Shown here piece after piece: positions 48,216-60,726 of a stretch of DNA of 64,000 nucleotides. This stretch comes from Lepturacanthus savala (taxonomy: Eukaryota; Chordata; Actinopteri; Scombriformes; Trichiuridae): positions 20,357,690 through 20,421,689 of the forward strand of contig CM060463.1 in the NCBI GenBank assembly GCA_030544235.1, in the 5' to 3' direction. The position numbers and the translations under genes are program-made. The notes beneath the pieces were generated by a model, which saw only the letters and a program-made list of their open reading frames with translations, did not search any database and had not been told where the DNA came from. Every line of letters begins with the position of its first letter. Within the stretch, counting starts at the first letter, position 1.

Positions 48216-51200
48216 TTTTCTTTGTCTCTTGAGCCAGGTTCTGCTTGAGTTTTCTTCTCATTAAAGGGGGATTTATTTTCTTGCCACTGTTGCCAAGAGT
48301 TTGCCAATTCATAATCACCATACGGTACCTGTGGTGAAATGGAGAGTCCTCCGAGGGGGTCTCCGTCCAAGATGTCCGTCCCGGCGTTATAGACGATGAT
48401 GTCCGGTCGCACCTCGTTCAGCGCTCCCTCAGAGTGCAGCTCTACTTTCTGGAGGTACTCTGAGTCCTCGGTGCCCCAGTCCAGCTCCACCTTCTTCTTT
48501 ATGGCTCCTGGAGAGACAAAGAAATAGATCTAGAACTGGTGCATCCCAGATCTGAATCATGAAGGCACAGGACATACTGTACCTGCCATCAATAAACCAG
48601 CCTTTATAAACTGCTTAAATCTACAGGATGTGCTGTACAGACAGGCGGATAATTACTGCAGTATTTCTTGCAACTGGATTCCTTTCAACAGCGGAAGAGC
48701 AAAGGCACACAAAACCAATTTCCGATTTGAATTCTTATGCAGTGTCCGGGTAGTGTTTCTCTAACTGTTCAATACTCGGATATAGAATTCCACAGCAGTG
48801 ATTTAATTAATATGTGTATACATTTACAATAATTAATGCAAGCAACGTAAAAGGTTAATTAGGAGACCTTTGTGTTCAGAGTTCAAACAGAATTAAGCTG
48901 CAAAGACAGCAAAGAACAACTGCGCAGCTAATTTTTTCAAGTTGAGTCGTGCTAGTGTGCGGGACATGAAAGGGAAAAAAAAAAGTGTCCAAAAAGTGCA
49001 CGCTTTGGCCTGGTACAACGAAATAAATGTGTCGTAAAAGAGAAATATGAAGCAGAATAAAATCTTTTTTTTTAATTAATTATTTTTTATCTTTAATGAG
49101 CCAGAATGTACATATTTCACTTATATACGGGGTGAGGCAATTATAAAATTCAATCCAATTTATTCCAGAGACGAATATAGCTGTAGGAAGGAAATTTCTG
49201 AAGTTGAAAAAAATGATGTGTTGTCCCTGTTGTTTGAATTACGGGGTAAATAGTAACATGTGATCACTGTCAGATCAGCTGTAATATATTGAGAGATTTG
49301 GTGTGTAAAAGCTGTGATTATGGTGCTTGCATGGAGTCCTGTATGTCATATTCCTGGCTGAGTGCTAGTAGAGTAAATGATACTGCTGAGGGAAAGTCAC
49401 AGCATAATTAAAGTGATACTGCGTCATATCGAAGGGCTGGAGCTTTCATCAGAATGGGTCATATTTAAATACATGCAAAAAATAAAAAATAGAGCTGGGC
49501 AATTATTTTATAATATGTTAATGCAGTTTTCAATATTTTTTTCATCATTGTAAACCTCTGTGGGTGTTATTTTTTTAGATATTGTATTTCAGATATTCCA
49601 TTTACATACATATAGAATTAAACTGCTACTGTAAAAAATGCTGATGTTAAAAGTACTTTCACAACTAAATTTATGGCTCTTTCATACGTATTATAGTGCT
49701 TTTAATATAAAAGTGGGCTATACACTAGTTTTGAATTCATTATTGGATTTTGCTTATAACAATGTGGTCAATCGCAGGGAGCTCATGCGGTTACATTTTT
49801 TTTTTTATTGTTGCCCAGCCCTACAAAAAAGATATTCATACTAAAAAAATATCTATCAAATATTGTAGTTGGAAGATTTAAAGTAAAAAAGTCAAGATGG
49901 AGATGATGATTCATGGTGTTTTCACTCACTTTTGGCAAATCCATCTCCGGGGTAGATGTAGCGATTATACACGTCCATGATGAAAACTCGCCCGTCATCC
50001 AAGAAGTCACGCTCGTGTCCATTTCCCTATAACAGAGCGGAAACAAATGCTGTATCTACGTCTTTAAAAAGATCATCTGACACTGACAAACTGAAGCAAG
50101 TAATTGGTTTTTCACCCTTGATGATACCTCGTTCAATACAAAGCGATCTATAAGCCACAGCGCTTTGACAAGTCCACTACATCACACGATTGTGCCAAGG
50201 TCCACATACACAAACATGTTACTCAAACCTATTTGTTTACCTGAGACACACTGCAGTTGACTGATGGGACCAGAAGTGGGAAATAGTTGTGTCATCCTGT
50301 AGGAATTAAATGTTAAAAATCGTAATAGTATATATATTAATAATGATAATAAAAAAGGGTCATGGCTACTGCATCGCTTTTCATTTCCGTCTGTCCATTT
50401 GTCACCTGAACTGACAGCCCGGCAGGCTGCTGTCAGGAAGAGATTAGGCTTTATGCCCAGTCAACTGTTGATGGATGAAATGGAAACTGTATGGGACGTG
50501 CATATGCACAGGTTAAAACAGCAAGTTACAACAGGCAAATTAGGGAATTTAAGAGTTCTTATCGGGTTCATTTTTCAACTATCTAGTCAGTCAGACAGGG
50601 CATACATCCATTTTTCAATGCTAATAATCCTTTGACTGCTTTTAATGGGACTAACAGTTAAAGCTCTGCATGTGTAATTTTTGGAAGTGTTGATATTCTG
50701 AATAAAATAATAAAATGATTTGTGGTTTCAAGTACCAAAAATCATCTGAATATACAGTGGCAAGCAATGTCTGTAATTCTTTTGAAATTTCCTACATAAA
50801 AGTATTTATTTAATTTAATTTATTTTTTGTCTGATCTTCATCTAAGTCTGACAAATATGTGTCTAAAATACTATCAAAAAGTATGTAAAAAGCATGTAAA
50901 TACTACTAAATACTTAACCACACTAAAATAACTTAACAGTTTCTACAAAGGGGATAGAACATTGAGTTGTGTGCTAAGTTTGTACTGTATGTATAAACCA
51001 ACACAGCTGTTTTAGGGTTTATAGGAAGCACAGACTAAATCTAAATGTGAGTGAATGTCTGTTCCGCCTCCAAAACAAAACCTGAGACTATAAATTATCT
51101 CATATGCTGGTTGGGCTCCATGTGACTGCAGTCTTAGTCTCCATCCCACTGTACTGTGAAATATTGCTGCTTCACTGCCATTTGTTAATGTCAGCCAGAA

Positions 51201-54200
51201 GCCTTCACTGCTGGCTTCAAACAGGCCTTATCATCAGAACTTTATAATAGATATCTTCCCTTACTGAGCTCAGACATGTTATATTTAATAAGAGAACAGT
51301 CTATCACTACTAAAAAAAACAAAACGAAAAAAAGCAGCAGTGACTACTGCCAAATATACCTTTTTCTTTTTCTTCAAAAAGGAATACATGGGATGCGTTT
51401 TACTGTATCCATCAGTTTTACAGTAGGGTAAATACTAGAATTCACTAGTTGGGTACTTAGAATGTCAACTATCAGAAAAGATGTTGAGTTACACAAACAT
51501 GAATTCATTATTATTCTGAGAGAAAATATGAATCCTTGTCTGTTATCTTCAGTTTTACAGAGCCCTGTTGTAGCTATTAGGTAGAAGTTTGGAAAGATGT
51601 TAATAGTTAATGTGGAAGTAGGTAATGATTGCGTTGACAGATGGGATGTAGGTATGACTGCAGATTTTTGCCAACAAACGCAAAATTTCAGTGTTATTTT
51701 TAAATCCATTTGCATGGAAATGGATTTCCATCAAAGGGAAAGGCGAATTCCATATTAAGATACAATGAACCTCCAGAATTTCAATGCACCTTTATTTGTT
51801 TGTTTGTACTGAAGTGAATTTGCCTTTCATTTAGACCCCTTTTAAAATTTTATGATGTAATTTTCTTTTATTCTTATAATTTTTTATGCACATTATACAT
51901 TGCTGCAGACAGTTGTTCAATGTTTAGCTGTTCACAAATGATTGGATTAGGATCATTTTATTCCACTGGCAATCAATTAAATCTTTTTTTTAAGAATCGT
52001 TAGATTTGGTTAAATGGAACCAATTCAAGAAAAAACACTTGCAATAAACTAAATTATCTGTCAGTGGAATAAGAGAATTCTACTTCATATTGGACTAATA
52101 GTGTCAAAAACAAGATATTTTCATCTCCTAAGATTTCAGTTTTTTGCAGTCTTTGTCTCTGTGGTCTTTCTCCTTATATGTATGCATGTGTGTACATACC
52201 ACCACCACTGCCACCATAGTCCCCTTTCCCTCATTGTGTGTGTGTGTGTGTTCATGTTGCTCTCTGGTTCTCTCACAATGGACAAATATTAGTCCATATA
52301 CATAAGTATAAATGTTTCATCATCATTACGCCTTGGTCATCTGTGCATGTCCCACATAAAAATGTTTTAATCTGCATATATCTGATCAATTTAGCATAAG
52401 ACCCACTTCGACAGTTGATTACTTTATTGCAGTAGTTGGTAATTAAAATACCGTAGTTTTGAAAGCACTGGTACATACAGGATTTATGTTTAACAACCTG
52501 ACATGAGAAATACATACAGACTGTCACCAGAAATTGTACTTATAGTGACACTTGAAAAAAGTTCCTCAGGAGGCCAGGAGGCTCTTCTATAAGTCAGTTT
52601 CTTTTATGGGAAAACAACAAAGCACAGCTGGGGGGGACAGTGCCTACAGCAGCCAGGTTAGTTTGGCTGTGGTGTCCCCTCTGTGTCCTTCATTTTTCAT
52701 TCTTTATCCAACACCTAGTCCTCAAAGTGTCCTTAGACCCGACTCATCTAGCAAACTGTCTGTTTTTTTTTTTTTTTTTTTAAATCACCCCTATCAGGGA
52801 GAAAATGGCGGTTCAATAATGCCATTGAAGACTTACTTTAATGTAGATATTTTCCATTATATAATATGAATATTAAATGAATGTTCTCAATTGGAAGCGA
52901 CAGACAGGGGCTAGGGGATAATATGCAGTGATATACAAGTTTTTTTTTTGGTCTATAATTATTTGTAATTTTATCCTTTGTTTGAAATCATGTACAAAAT
53001 ATAGATTCATAACATAACAACCCTGTCCCCCTGGGTCTTGTTTTTGAAGTGTAATGTGCTCTTAATATTTGTTGATCCATTTTATTTGTAATATTTACTG
53101 TTATGCAGTTGTTTTAATTTGCACTTCAGAACTTGTACTTACTTTGTGCTACACAGAAGGTAAAGATGAGGAGCTGAAATGTTTCATTCACAGGTTTTTG
53201 CTCCTTTTTCTGTTAATCATGTACTTATCTTGGTCATGAAAGAAATAATCTGTGCTTGTATAGACTGTATTTTCTATCATTATTGAGCTGCACATGAGCA
53301 AATTCCAGTCTACTTGTGTTGTTGAAATGAAATTGAATTGAATTATGGCCATTTATTTGCTGGTAAGGTAGCTCTGGATTGGTGTATATGGGTCAACTGT
53401 AAATAAGATATTGGGACTCACTAGAAAGACACAGACAATGTCAGACTACCTGATAAAATAAAGGACAGTCTTGTCAGCACAATGTTCAATTCTCTAATGA
53501 TGTGAAAGGTAACATAATTTGTATTTTTTGTCTAGTAAAGGATAATAAACATCTAAAAATCATACTCAGGTTACTTTATTGCACATAGTACATAGGACCA
53601 TGTTTCCACAGCAGGGCTCCAGCCAAGTTATAAACTGAACCTAAATCTGATCATTACTGTCTTGTTGTTGGCTGGTGAATGAGCACAGCTTTCTAGGCCA
53701 TAAACTCAATTTATGTGGAGGACAAGAGCAGTTTTGGTGTCATGTTTCAGGGTTGTAATTAGGATTTTACTGCATATCCCCAATATTTCACTGTTCCCAA
53801 TTATCTGCTGAGAGGGGCACTTCACATCCATCTCCATGCCCTCATGCAGATTTGCTCCTTTGTTCTTCTCATGAATTATTTACTGTGCATCTCTATTGAT
53901 CCCCTGCTTGTGTCAATAGGTAAAGGTGCATCATTACCGATGAGCCGTAGCTCAAAACGAATAAAGCTCTATCCCTGGAATACAGCCATGACTTCAGGAA
54001 CCTTGAGACATCATCAATATTAACACACTTCTCTGGGCTAATTGGTGATGGAAGAGAGTCATTACGCTGAAAACAAAAAGTAAGGCTAAAGTATGGTAAT
54101 CAGCCTTTGAAAAATCAGTGAGTCATTGTTCTCTACAGCTGAGGTGAGCTTGGTGCATTAATGGTTACCTGATAAACAAGACAAGCAGAAAAACGGAAGC

Positions 54201-57200
54201 ACAAACTGTACAATAGGCTATAACTATAGTAAATAAAAGATAAAAACAGAAAACTGTACCTGACCTTCTGAACAAGGATGTTGGTTCAGGTTACTGCTTT
54301 ACGGTGGCATATTTTTCATAAAAACAACATACATTTACCATACATTATTTCCTCTCTGTTTGCTAAGTAAACCCTCACTAGTCAATACAGGAAGTATAAA
54401 GTAGGTAAAACTTCCCCGGGAAAGGAGCGAAAGGTCATTTTAAGATTGTTGACTGAACCAACATTTTGTATTTCCACTTCAGACAGAAACAAAAGCAGCT
54501 CAGATTTGTTTATGAACATTTTAATTCATATGCTTTTTAGTTTCAGAGGTTCATTTTGGTTTGGTTCTGTGGTGCCAAATAAATCATCAATTGTTTCATC
54601 AAGCTATGAATGTTTACAAGATAGTTTACAAGACATCCTTTGTTATTTTGACAGTAATGAAAAGATATATGGAGATAGATTAGTGCAAAAGATTTTAAAT
54701 TGGCAGAATATGTGATTTTAAACGTGTTACTAAAACTATGTTATATATATTGAGTGGCATACTTCTTTCCAAGAATTACAATTTTTATTTAAATCTAAGA
54801 AAAGGTATGTTTTTACATGTGTCTGCTATGCTTATCCCCAGCTGACTGCAGAGAAATTAATACCTCTTTAATTATTTTTTCGATTTAGAGACCCTCAGCT
54901 GCAGAAAACTACATATTATGCTTTAAAGAGGGGTAGGCTGCAAGATTTGTATGTACTTTTTGTTCTAATATTTGTATTTGTCATTATATATCGATGCTAA
55001 ACTATGAATTATGATGTTTAAAATAGAAATCATCAAAATCCATCAGAGTTTATGGGTACAGGAGCAACTTTAACTCAATCAAAACTAGAATCAATTCACC
55101 TGATTTCACTGACAAAATGTTTGTCTGAAACAAGCGCTACCCTCTGTTCCTTTATTGCCGTCCACACGGCAATGGCACAAGATTATTCTTTGCGGATTCC
55201 AAAGTTTTTGTGTCCTCACACGCAACGAGTAACAATGTTGTAATACATATGTCATTCCGATAGGTGCCATAATCAGGGTCGGTAAAAAGAAGAAGAGAAG
55301 AAGAGTTATTTCCCCCTGAGTTTTGCCAAATCATCCTCTGATTGGTCAAAAGATTCTTGCAAAGCTTTGTGGGAAACAAATATGTCCATTAGTGTCGATG
55401 TGAGCTAATACATGATTGATAATTGATCAAATATGGACAATAAAACTGTAAAACTGATTTATTTTTACAAAGCTCCCCAAAAGAGACACACAAGACTTAG
55501 CAGCGCCTGTATCATGTATGCTACTCTGTAACCCGCCATTGACCACATTAATGAGACAGGCTGATGGTGTTGGATTTTCAACCTCCTACTTCTGGTCATG
55601 TGACACAGTGATGTCATTATTAGTAAAAACACTATACATTGGAACTCCAAAAGGGCATTGTCAGATCTTTCTACTCTGGACCCCATTGTCAGTAAATACT
55701 AGAATGAGTTACCGACAATGCCGGAGCTGTCTGTATGCAACATGGAATAAACATGGAAAAGTTTGTCAAAGTTACAGAATTGTGTCATCATGTGGACAGG
55801 GCCCAAGTGTTCTTGGTTGAATCTAGCAGTGTTGTGTTGTAGATTCTTTTAATCTAAACTGTTGACAATGAATGAATAGTGGATAGTGGACGTTTTTTAC
55901 AGAAAGTAATGAATTTAGGGGCCATATTAAATATGTAGAATATAACAATAAGATACTGAAACATCTTTGTTTTAAACAAGGTTATATGTGTTTTCTACTT
56001 TAAAATCATAAAAGACTGGATGTCAAAACATATTATTGTACCAACCAACTCAAAATTAAAAGTAGCTGCCCTGATAATCCAGTATAACCCAAAGCAGGTC
56101 CGTAGCTGGTCTGCTAGTGGAGATGTTCTTAGATGGATTCAAATGAATGTGATGGGAGCCTCATTGATTGAACTAGTGGTGAAAGGGGGTGGGGAGGGGG
56201 GCATTATCTTGTCATTGATGTCAGCTCCTAAGCAGCAATGCACATTGACACAGAGCGGTAATGATATCGGCTCACCTGATGAGCATCCAGATCGATGATG
56301 GTAGCCCTGGAGATGCCTTCCACTCTCTCGAACAGAAACTGAGAAGTGCATGGGAAAATGTTTTCCTTATTCTCTGAAGATGGCACATTCACACTTTATA
56401 TTTTTTGCTAAAGGAAATGTAAAACTTTTTGAATTGCAAGTCACACAACACCCACTGGTATGTTTCCACATATACAATCAAGGCTTTTTCTTGCCATTAT
56501 GAGATAGTAGATCATTAGGACAATTATATTAGAAGATAAAGTCTGCCCTTGTTTTCTTGGTGAATCCAATTTGCTTCTATTTAAAAAAAAATCCAATGGA
56601 ATGTCCAAAACCAGCAAATTATTTGTCTACTTTCTCATTCTCCAATAAATAAAAAATAAAATAAAAAAAACAACAATCCAAGACCCATATATTTGAAAAA
56701 TAGGTCACAGGTACTATATTCAGTGGTGGATTAATACACATTTAGTGCTCTACTGAGAATTTACAGCAGCAGGACACAATGACTTGAAATACCAAATAAC
56801 AAATGTGTTCATATTCATGATACTGAATATATCATCCAGTTCATATCCAGCTCATTAGTGTATTTAAATAGTTTTCAGACAACAATGTTGGTCTCTGGTA
56901 GATGATGAACATAAATTAAGTTTTTACTACACTGAAATTAGATGTTAGTCAGATCCATTCATTATTGTTTTTCACCTTTTTATGTGATTTGTTGAGCATG
57001 AGAAAAATATAGAAAATTACCATCCTTCTTCATTTAGGTCTTGCAAAATGTATCAATAATGTTTGTGTTATTTTTGGATGTAAGGAATTAGTCAAGTAAG
57101 TTAGGAATCTATTGCCGATGCTTTATGAGCCCAAAATACTTCTGGTAAATGCTGCAGGTAAGAAACTTACATAAGAATGAATGTGAAATCATCTTGGATA

Positions 57201-60200
57201 ATAGTTCTCTTAAAAGCAGGAAACGAATTCTGGTGAACTAAAGTGTTTTTCATATCTTGTTTTACTTTTTGTGATAAAACTAGAAATGGGGTCAAAATTC
57301 ATTCAGTTCTGCTGAAGCTAATATGAGGCCCATGAATTCTGATGACGTTGTTACCCAGTGGTAACTATTGTTACAGTATCAACTAAATGAACCAAAAAAA
57401 AGGGCATAAAGTTTGTATGTTAGGGAGCTGTAAGCACTAAAATGCATCTATTAAAATTGCAAGGTCAAATTTGGTTTTAAATAGGTTAATCAAATAAGAC
57501 AGCTGACTGAATCTGACTGATACTTTCTGAATATGAGACGTGTTTCTGAATCAGAGCCAGTGTTCGAATGAATGTTTCCGATTAGTGGCGAATGTCAGTC
57601 TTACCTTGATGGCCAGAGTTATGTCGGCGTAGGCGCAAAAGCCCCCTCCCCGGTCGCTGGAGCAGTGGTGGAAGCCTCCTCCTGGGACACAGAAAAAAAA
57701 CACTGGCTCAATGTCAGGGCGGATAGGCGAGCTGAGTGTTTCACTTGCACATCCGAGCAGGTCTATTATACAAAAATGAACCATAATTGGCTACTTAAAA
57801 ATAGGCTGTTATTGAGTTTATTGCCGCTGTGGTAAAACCATTGCTGTATTGACAGCAAAATGGGGCTGTTCAGTCACCACTAAAATGGCCTGAAAAATCG
57901 TCAGCGAGCAGGGACAGAGGGGGAAGACTGTTAGAAAGCCTTTTTATTTTAATGTGGATGATAACAATTCATTCAGGTTAAGAGTTATAGTCCCCTCTGC
58001 CCTGCTATGCTCCTGTTCATTAAACTATCGTGTAGAGCAGAATATTAATAAAGGCCAGTAAGGTGGTGGGCTGAAATATGATTAGCATTTATCGCCTGGC
58101 TTCCAAAAAACCTGTCTTTTATACATCCCCATAGTGTTGAGACACACAATATGCAGATGTCGGATGCACCTGAACTGTATCTTTATTAAAATGATGTTTA
58201 TTTATGCAGAACAATCTTCCCCCTGATACACCAACAGGAGGTGTCAAGTAGCTGAGTAAGCAGGAGGTACAAAGTAAACGTCTGTTGTGGATCCTCTTGT
58301 CCCCTGTTCACATTCAGGATGGAAATTAGCAGAACCTATAAATGCGGTGATGCACTGCAATAGATGGTTGTAGAGGGATTTTCTATGTATATTGTATCTG
58401 TCTCCATCAAATAAACATTAAATTAAACTGGAGGTGGAATAGAGGCGTCCCTGGCTGTTGAAGCTGAAGACCCTGCACAGGTATTGGCGGCAGCATTTTA
58501 GAAATTAAATGCAACCCATCCCACCAAGAAAAGATGGTATCAACAATAATTTAAAAAAAAATTTTTAGTATGACTTATTTTATAATGTATTTGCTACATT
58601 TGACACCATCGATCATCAGATCTTACTTCAGAGATTAGAGCAGCTTATTGCTATGAAAGAGAGGCATTAGGGTGGTTCATGTTCTATTCTTACATTGTTT
58701 CCAATTTGATTTTGTTAACAATGTTTCTTCTGTCTGTACAAAAGTTAGACATAGAGTTCCGCAAGGTTCTGTGCTCGGACCAATACTTTTCACCTTTAAG
58801 CTCCCTTAGATAAAATTATTAGGAAACACACTATCTACTGTTATGTGGATAAAACATAACTGTAACTGTGAATTAAGCCAAAAGAGGCGAACCAACTAGC
58901 AAAAATGCACAGCCTGTCTTAAGGACATAACATCCTGGATGACCTGTAACTTTCTGCTTCTGAACTCAGATAAAACTGAAGTTATTTGGTATTCAGAGAA
59001 AAAATGAATCCAAAAATGAAAAAAAAAAATAATAATTTTTATTTAAACATCAACAAACAAATATTTGAAAATCTGAAGATTTTTTTCTAAATAACAATGT
59101 ATGTAACAATATTGTAAACATGGAAATAGAGGTGCTTTCCATTTAATTTTGTCCTCAAAATAGAAAGTGGTGTTGTTTCCCTATTAATGACTTTCATACA
59201 GAGAGTCAAACATGAAAAATACTGTTTCTGTTATGATGAAATGTAAAACCGGGGTGATTTTAAATAAATGTTTATTGAAAAAGGAGAAAGGGTATAATTA
59301 AATAAACAAATGCTTCTTTCTACTCCCTTTTGGACATATTATGTTTTATCATTTTGATTTTTTCATTTCTGTTGTTACTTTTTGTTTTCTTATGTTCAAA
59401 ATGAAGCCGACATTCATTTATTCACTAAAAAGGTAATTCAACCCAAATAATAAAAAAACATATTAAGTCAATTTTTGCCACAAGGACATTTGACTGTATT
59501 CATGTAGTTGTAGCATAGTTATCTAAACATGCAACGGAAAAAGAAATAAAATAAATGGATCTACTCTCCTCTAGTAGTTAATTCAAGTCTCAATTCAAGT
59601 TATGAAGGAGATGATGCACAGGCAGACATGGAGTTCTCACAGCATTTCAAGCACACAGCACAATCAACTTTTGTGTTGATTAATAATAGGTAGAATCCTG
59701 GATGTGTGCAACACCACAGCTTTAATTTTTCATTTGTCCACAGGATAAGGCTGCTACTGACAGATTATCCACATTATTGGATGTGATATAGAGGATCTGC
59801 AATCGCTTTTGCAGCCAATTCATGTTGAAGATTGATGATTCATGTTTGATAAATTACCAGGGTTAAGATATTAAGTTTGATAAATAATCAGGTGATCACC
59901 CTGCATATTATAGGCAGGCCACTGTTGTTTTGCCCTTATTCTGTGCTAATTTACAAACAGGACACAGCCCACATATAAGTGAACTGTCTTTAGCAGCACC
60001 AATGAGTTGAAGTTAACATTAACCACAGATATGATTTTCTTTATCAAAAAAAAATTAACTTATGGAAAAAAACTAAATCCATTTTTTCTATAAATTCTAT
60101 TTTGTGAAACAAGACATATTTGTTTTCCAAATTCAGTGACTACTCCACTTTTAATCAAAGCACCATTTTATTGGATGGATGAATGGATACAAGATTTTCT

Positions 60201-60726
60201 CAAGATAAAGACGCATTTTCGTATTTGAAAGCCTTATTGATATCAAGCGTGTAGGTCTGCTGTAAAAAACATGCAGGTTGTGTGAGCCTGATAACACAGA
60301 TTAGAGCCTCAGATCTTTGCTTTCTTGCTTAGAGAGTGCTGATATCTGACTGCTGTCAAATTGTTCTGAAACTGAAGTGTGAAATTAACCATCATCTGAA
60401 TGAAAAAAAAAAAAACATATCTTTGCATCTGACTTAAACTAAAATCCAAGTTGAACATTATAGCTATATCTTAGTAGAATTCCGTAGTAAATGTAATGGT
60501 GTCTGGCACATGGGTTGGTAGGGAATTTTACACTGGCAGAAATTACAGTACATTTCCTTGAAAATGTATATTGTAGGAGACAGCTGCACATTGACAGTCA
60601 ACACATTCACATGCTACATGTACAGCACATTAACTGTATCTTATTCTGATTGTACACAGCATCTGTGCTGGAAACTCACTTACCTACATTTATGGCCCAT
60701 CCTCGGTCAACAGCCAGTTTTCCTGC
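44117..60726 (-). CDS. hdac11: histone deacetylase 11, 3' part of gene (six exons, 5' end outside window)
   Basis: Class IV zinc-dependent deacylase. The family removes acetyl groups weakly and long-chain fatty-acyl groups from lysine efficiently, in nucleus and cytoplasm. Joined CDS: 60726-60684, 57681-57605, 56338-56276, 50026-49930, 48507-48329, 44344-44117, giving 228 codons plus TGA. All five introns are GT-AG and every junction keeps frame. Visible motifs: GGGFHHCSSDRGGGF (active-site His pair, human H142/H143), IIDLDAHQGNGHERDF (zinc ligands D181 and H183), NAGTDILDGDPLGGL (ligand D261) and TSGGYQKKTARIIADS (catalytic Y304). The part seen corresponds to human residues about 124-347 of 347, so roughly 123 N-terminal residues must be encoded past position 64000; I found no matching exon at 60727-64000. 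All key residues are intact, so it is probably functional. The C-terminal tail after QQGLIGAE differs from the human tail, as expected for a fast-evolving end. Confidence 0.96.
44493..44720. mobile_element. hAT-type element fragment (ACAGGGATGTCAAA end)
   Basis: Starts with ACAGGGATGTCAAAATTAAT then GGGCTACATACAGAGCAATT and GGACTGGAACTGTAAC, the pattern of a common fish hAT end. It lies about 150 bp upstream of the terminal hdac11 exon, within the last intron. The right limit is uncertain and it runs into another repeat at about 44725. Confidence 0.5.
44725..45118. repeat. short AT-rich repeat family C, copy 2 (hdac11 last intron)
   Basis: Contains TAGTCAATATTGACTAGAAT, TATCTTGAAGTATCATATTC, ATTATCTGCCAATTTAGG and ends TTTTTTGCAGTGCACTG. 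It is interrupted by a threefold TTTTTATCTCA-type simple repeat at about 44909-44960. Confidence 0.5.
47315..47667 (+). mobile_element. tRNA-headed SINE, copy 4 (in hdac11 last intron)
   Basis: 353 bp between perfect 14-bp direct repeats GATATTGATAATTA (47301-47314 and 47668-47681). The head has an A-box-like TGGCGCAGGGG (47326-47336) and a B-box-like GGTTCAAGACC (47370-47380), spaced as in RNA polymerase III tRNA promoters. The body is shared with three other copies in this window. It lies on the strand opposite hdac11. This is the best-preserved copy. Confidence 0.85.
48159..48219. repeat. (TA)n plus poly-T tract near an hdac11 donor site
   Basis: TA to 48207 and then 13 T. Lies about 110 bp intronic of the donor at 48328. 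Confidence 0.96.
48329..48507 (-). CDS. hdac11: hdac11 exon with the third zinc ligand
   Basis: 179 bp. Completes an Arg codon, then encodes AIKKKVELDWGTEDSEYLQK through IIVYNAGTDILDGDPLGGLS to ISPQ. The acceptor is ttgtctctccag|GAGCC and the donor CCACAG|gtaccg. The Asp in NAGTD corresponds to human D261. A (TA)n/poly-T tract lies only about 110 bp past the donor in the intron. The central stretch (KVELHSEGALNEVRPD) is the most diverged part of the recovered protein. Confidence 0.96.
49930..50026 (-). CDS. hdac11: hdac11 exon, GNGHERDF block
   Basis: 97 bp, encoding GNGHERDFLDDGRVFIMDVY then NRYIYPGDGFAK and one base of the next codon. The acceptor is ctctgttatag|GGAAAT and the donor CCAAAA|gtgagt. 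It matches the human block GNGHERDFMDDKRVYIMDVY with conservative changes. Confidence 0.96.
50027..56275 (-). other. large hdac11 intron, mostly unassigned
   Basis: Donor CATCAG|gtgagc at the 56275 side and acceptor ctctgttatag at the 50027 side. Contains family C repeat copy 3 and a (GT)n at about 52235. A plus-strand 89-codon frame lies at 54446-54715 (see findings). About 53220-53346 ends in GAAATGAAATTGAATTGAAT, resembling a LINE tail. Confidence 0.7.
51955..52150. repeat. short AT-rich repeat family C, copy 3 (hdac11 intron)
   Basis: Contains TTATTCCACTGGCAATCAAT, TTATCTGTCAGTGGAATAAG, AGAATTCTACTTCATATTGG and ends CAGTTTTTTGCAGT. The two CCACTGGCA / TGTCAGTGG segments are mutually inverted. 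Confidence 0.5.
56276..56338 (-). CDS. hdac11: hdac11 exon with two zinc ligands
   Basis: 63 bp, exactly 21 codons, encoding FLFERVEGIS then RATIIDLDAHQ. The acceptor is cttctcag|TTTCTG and the donor CATCAG|gtgagc. It contains the Asp and His equivalent to human D181 and H183. The following intron (50027-56275, 6.2 kb) is the largest complete one in the window. Confidence 0.96.
57285..57485 (+). repeat. unnamed dispersed repeat B, copy 2 (hdac11 intron)
   Basis: Same block order as 40370-40495 (GTATCAACTAAA, GCATAAAGTTTGTATGTTAG, TAAAATGCA, ATTGCAAGGT), extended on the left by GGGGTCAAAATTCATTC and TGTTACCCAGTGGTAACTAT, which itself holds the palindrome GTTACCCAGTGGTAAC. Lies in the 56339-57604 intron, close to the acceptor-side exon. 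Confidence 0.6.
57605..57681 (-). CDS. hdac11: hdac11 exon with the active-site His-His motif
   Basis: 77 bp, completing a split Gly codon and then encoding GGFHHCSSDRGGGF followed by CAYADITLAIK. The acceptor is gtgtcccag|GAGGA and the donor AAG|gtaaga. It contains the two adjacent histidines of the deacylase charge relay. The intron on its 5' side spans 57682-60683 (3.0 kb) and carries a decayed LINE fragment. Confidence 0.96.
58590..59010 (+). mobile_element. L2-type LINE fragment inside an hdac11 intron
   Basis: Plus strand, opposite to hdac11. Readable RT blocks: TFDTIDHQILLQRLEQL (about 58598-58650), a GVPQGSVLGP-like box (about 58755-58785), a degraded YADD region (CYVDKT, about 58840), KPKEANQLAKMHS (about 58876-58914) and a LLNSDKTEV-like block (about 58955-58985). 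Many stops and shifts. Both termini are missing, so this is an old internal fragment. Confidence 0.75.
60684..60726 (-). CDS. hdac11: hdac11 exon (first one in the window)
   Basis: 43 bp. Encodes AGKLAVDRGWAINV plus the first base of a Gly codon. The acceptor is ...tctcccacag before GCAGGA, and the donor is GTAG|gtaagt. Human HDAC11 has the near-identical block AGKLAVERGWAINVG. The intron is phase 0 at the start and phase 1 at the end. Confidence 0.93.

Noticed and set aside
56020..56298. 92-codon plus-strand frame overlapping hdac11
   Set aside because: It runs antisense into the true hdac11 exon at 56276-56338 and has no features of its own.
57572..57835. 87-codon plus-strand frame
   Set aside because: An antisense shadow of the hdac11 His-His exon.
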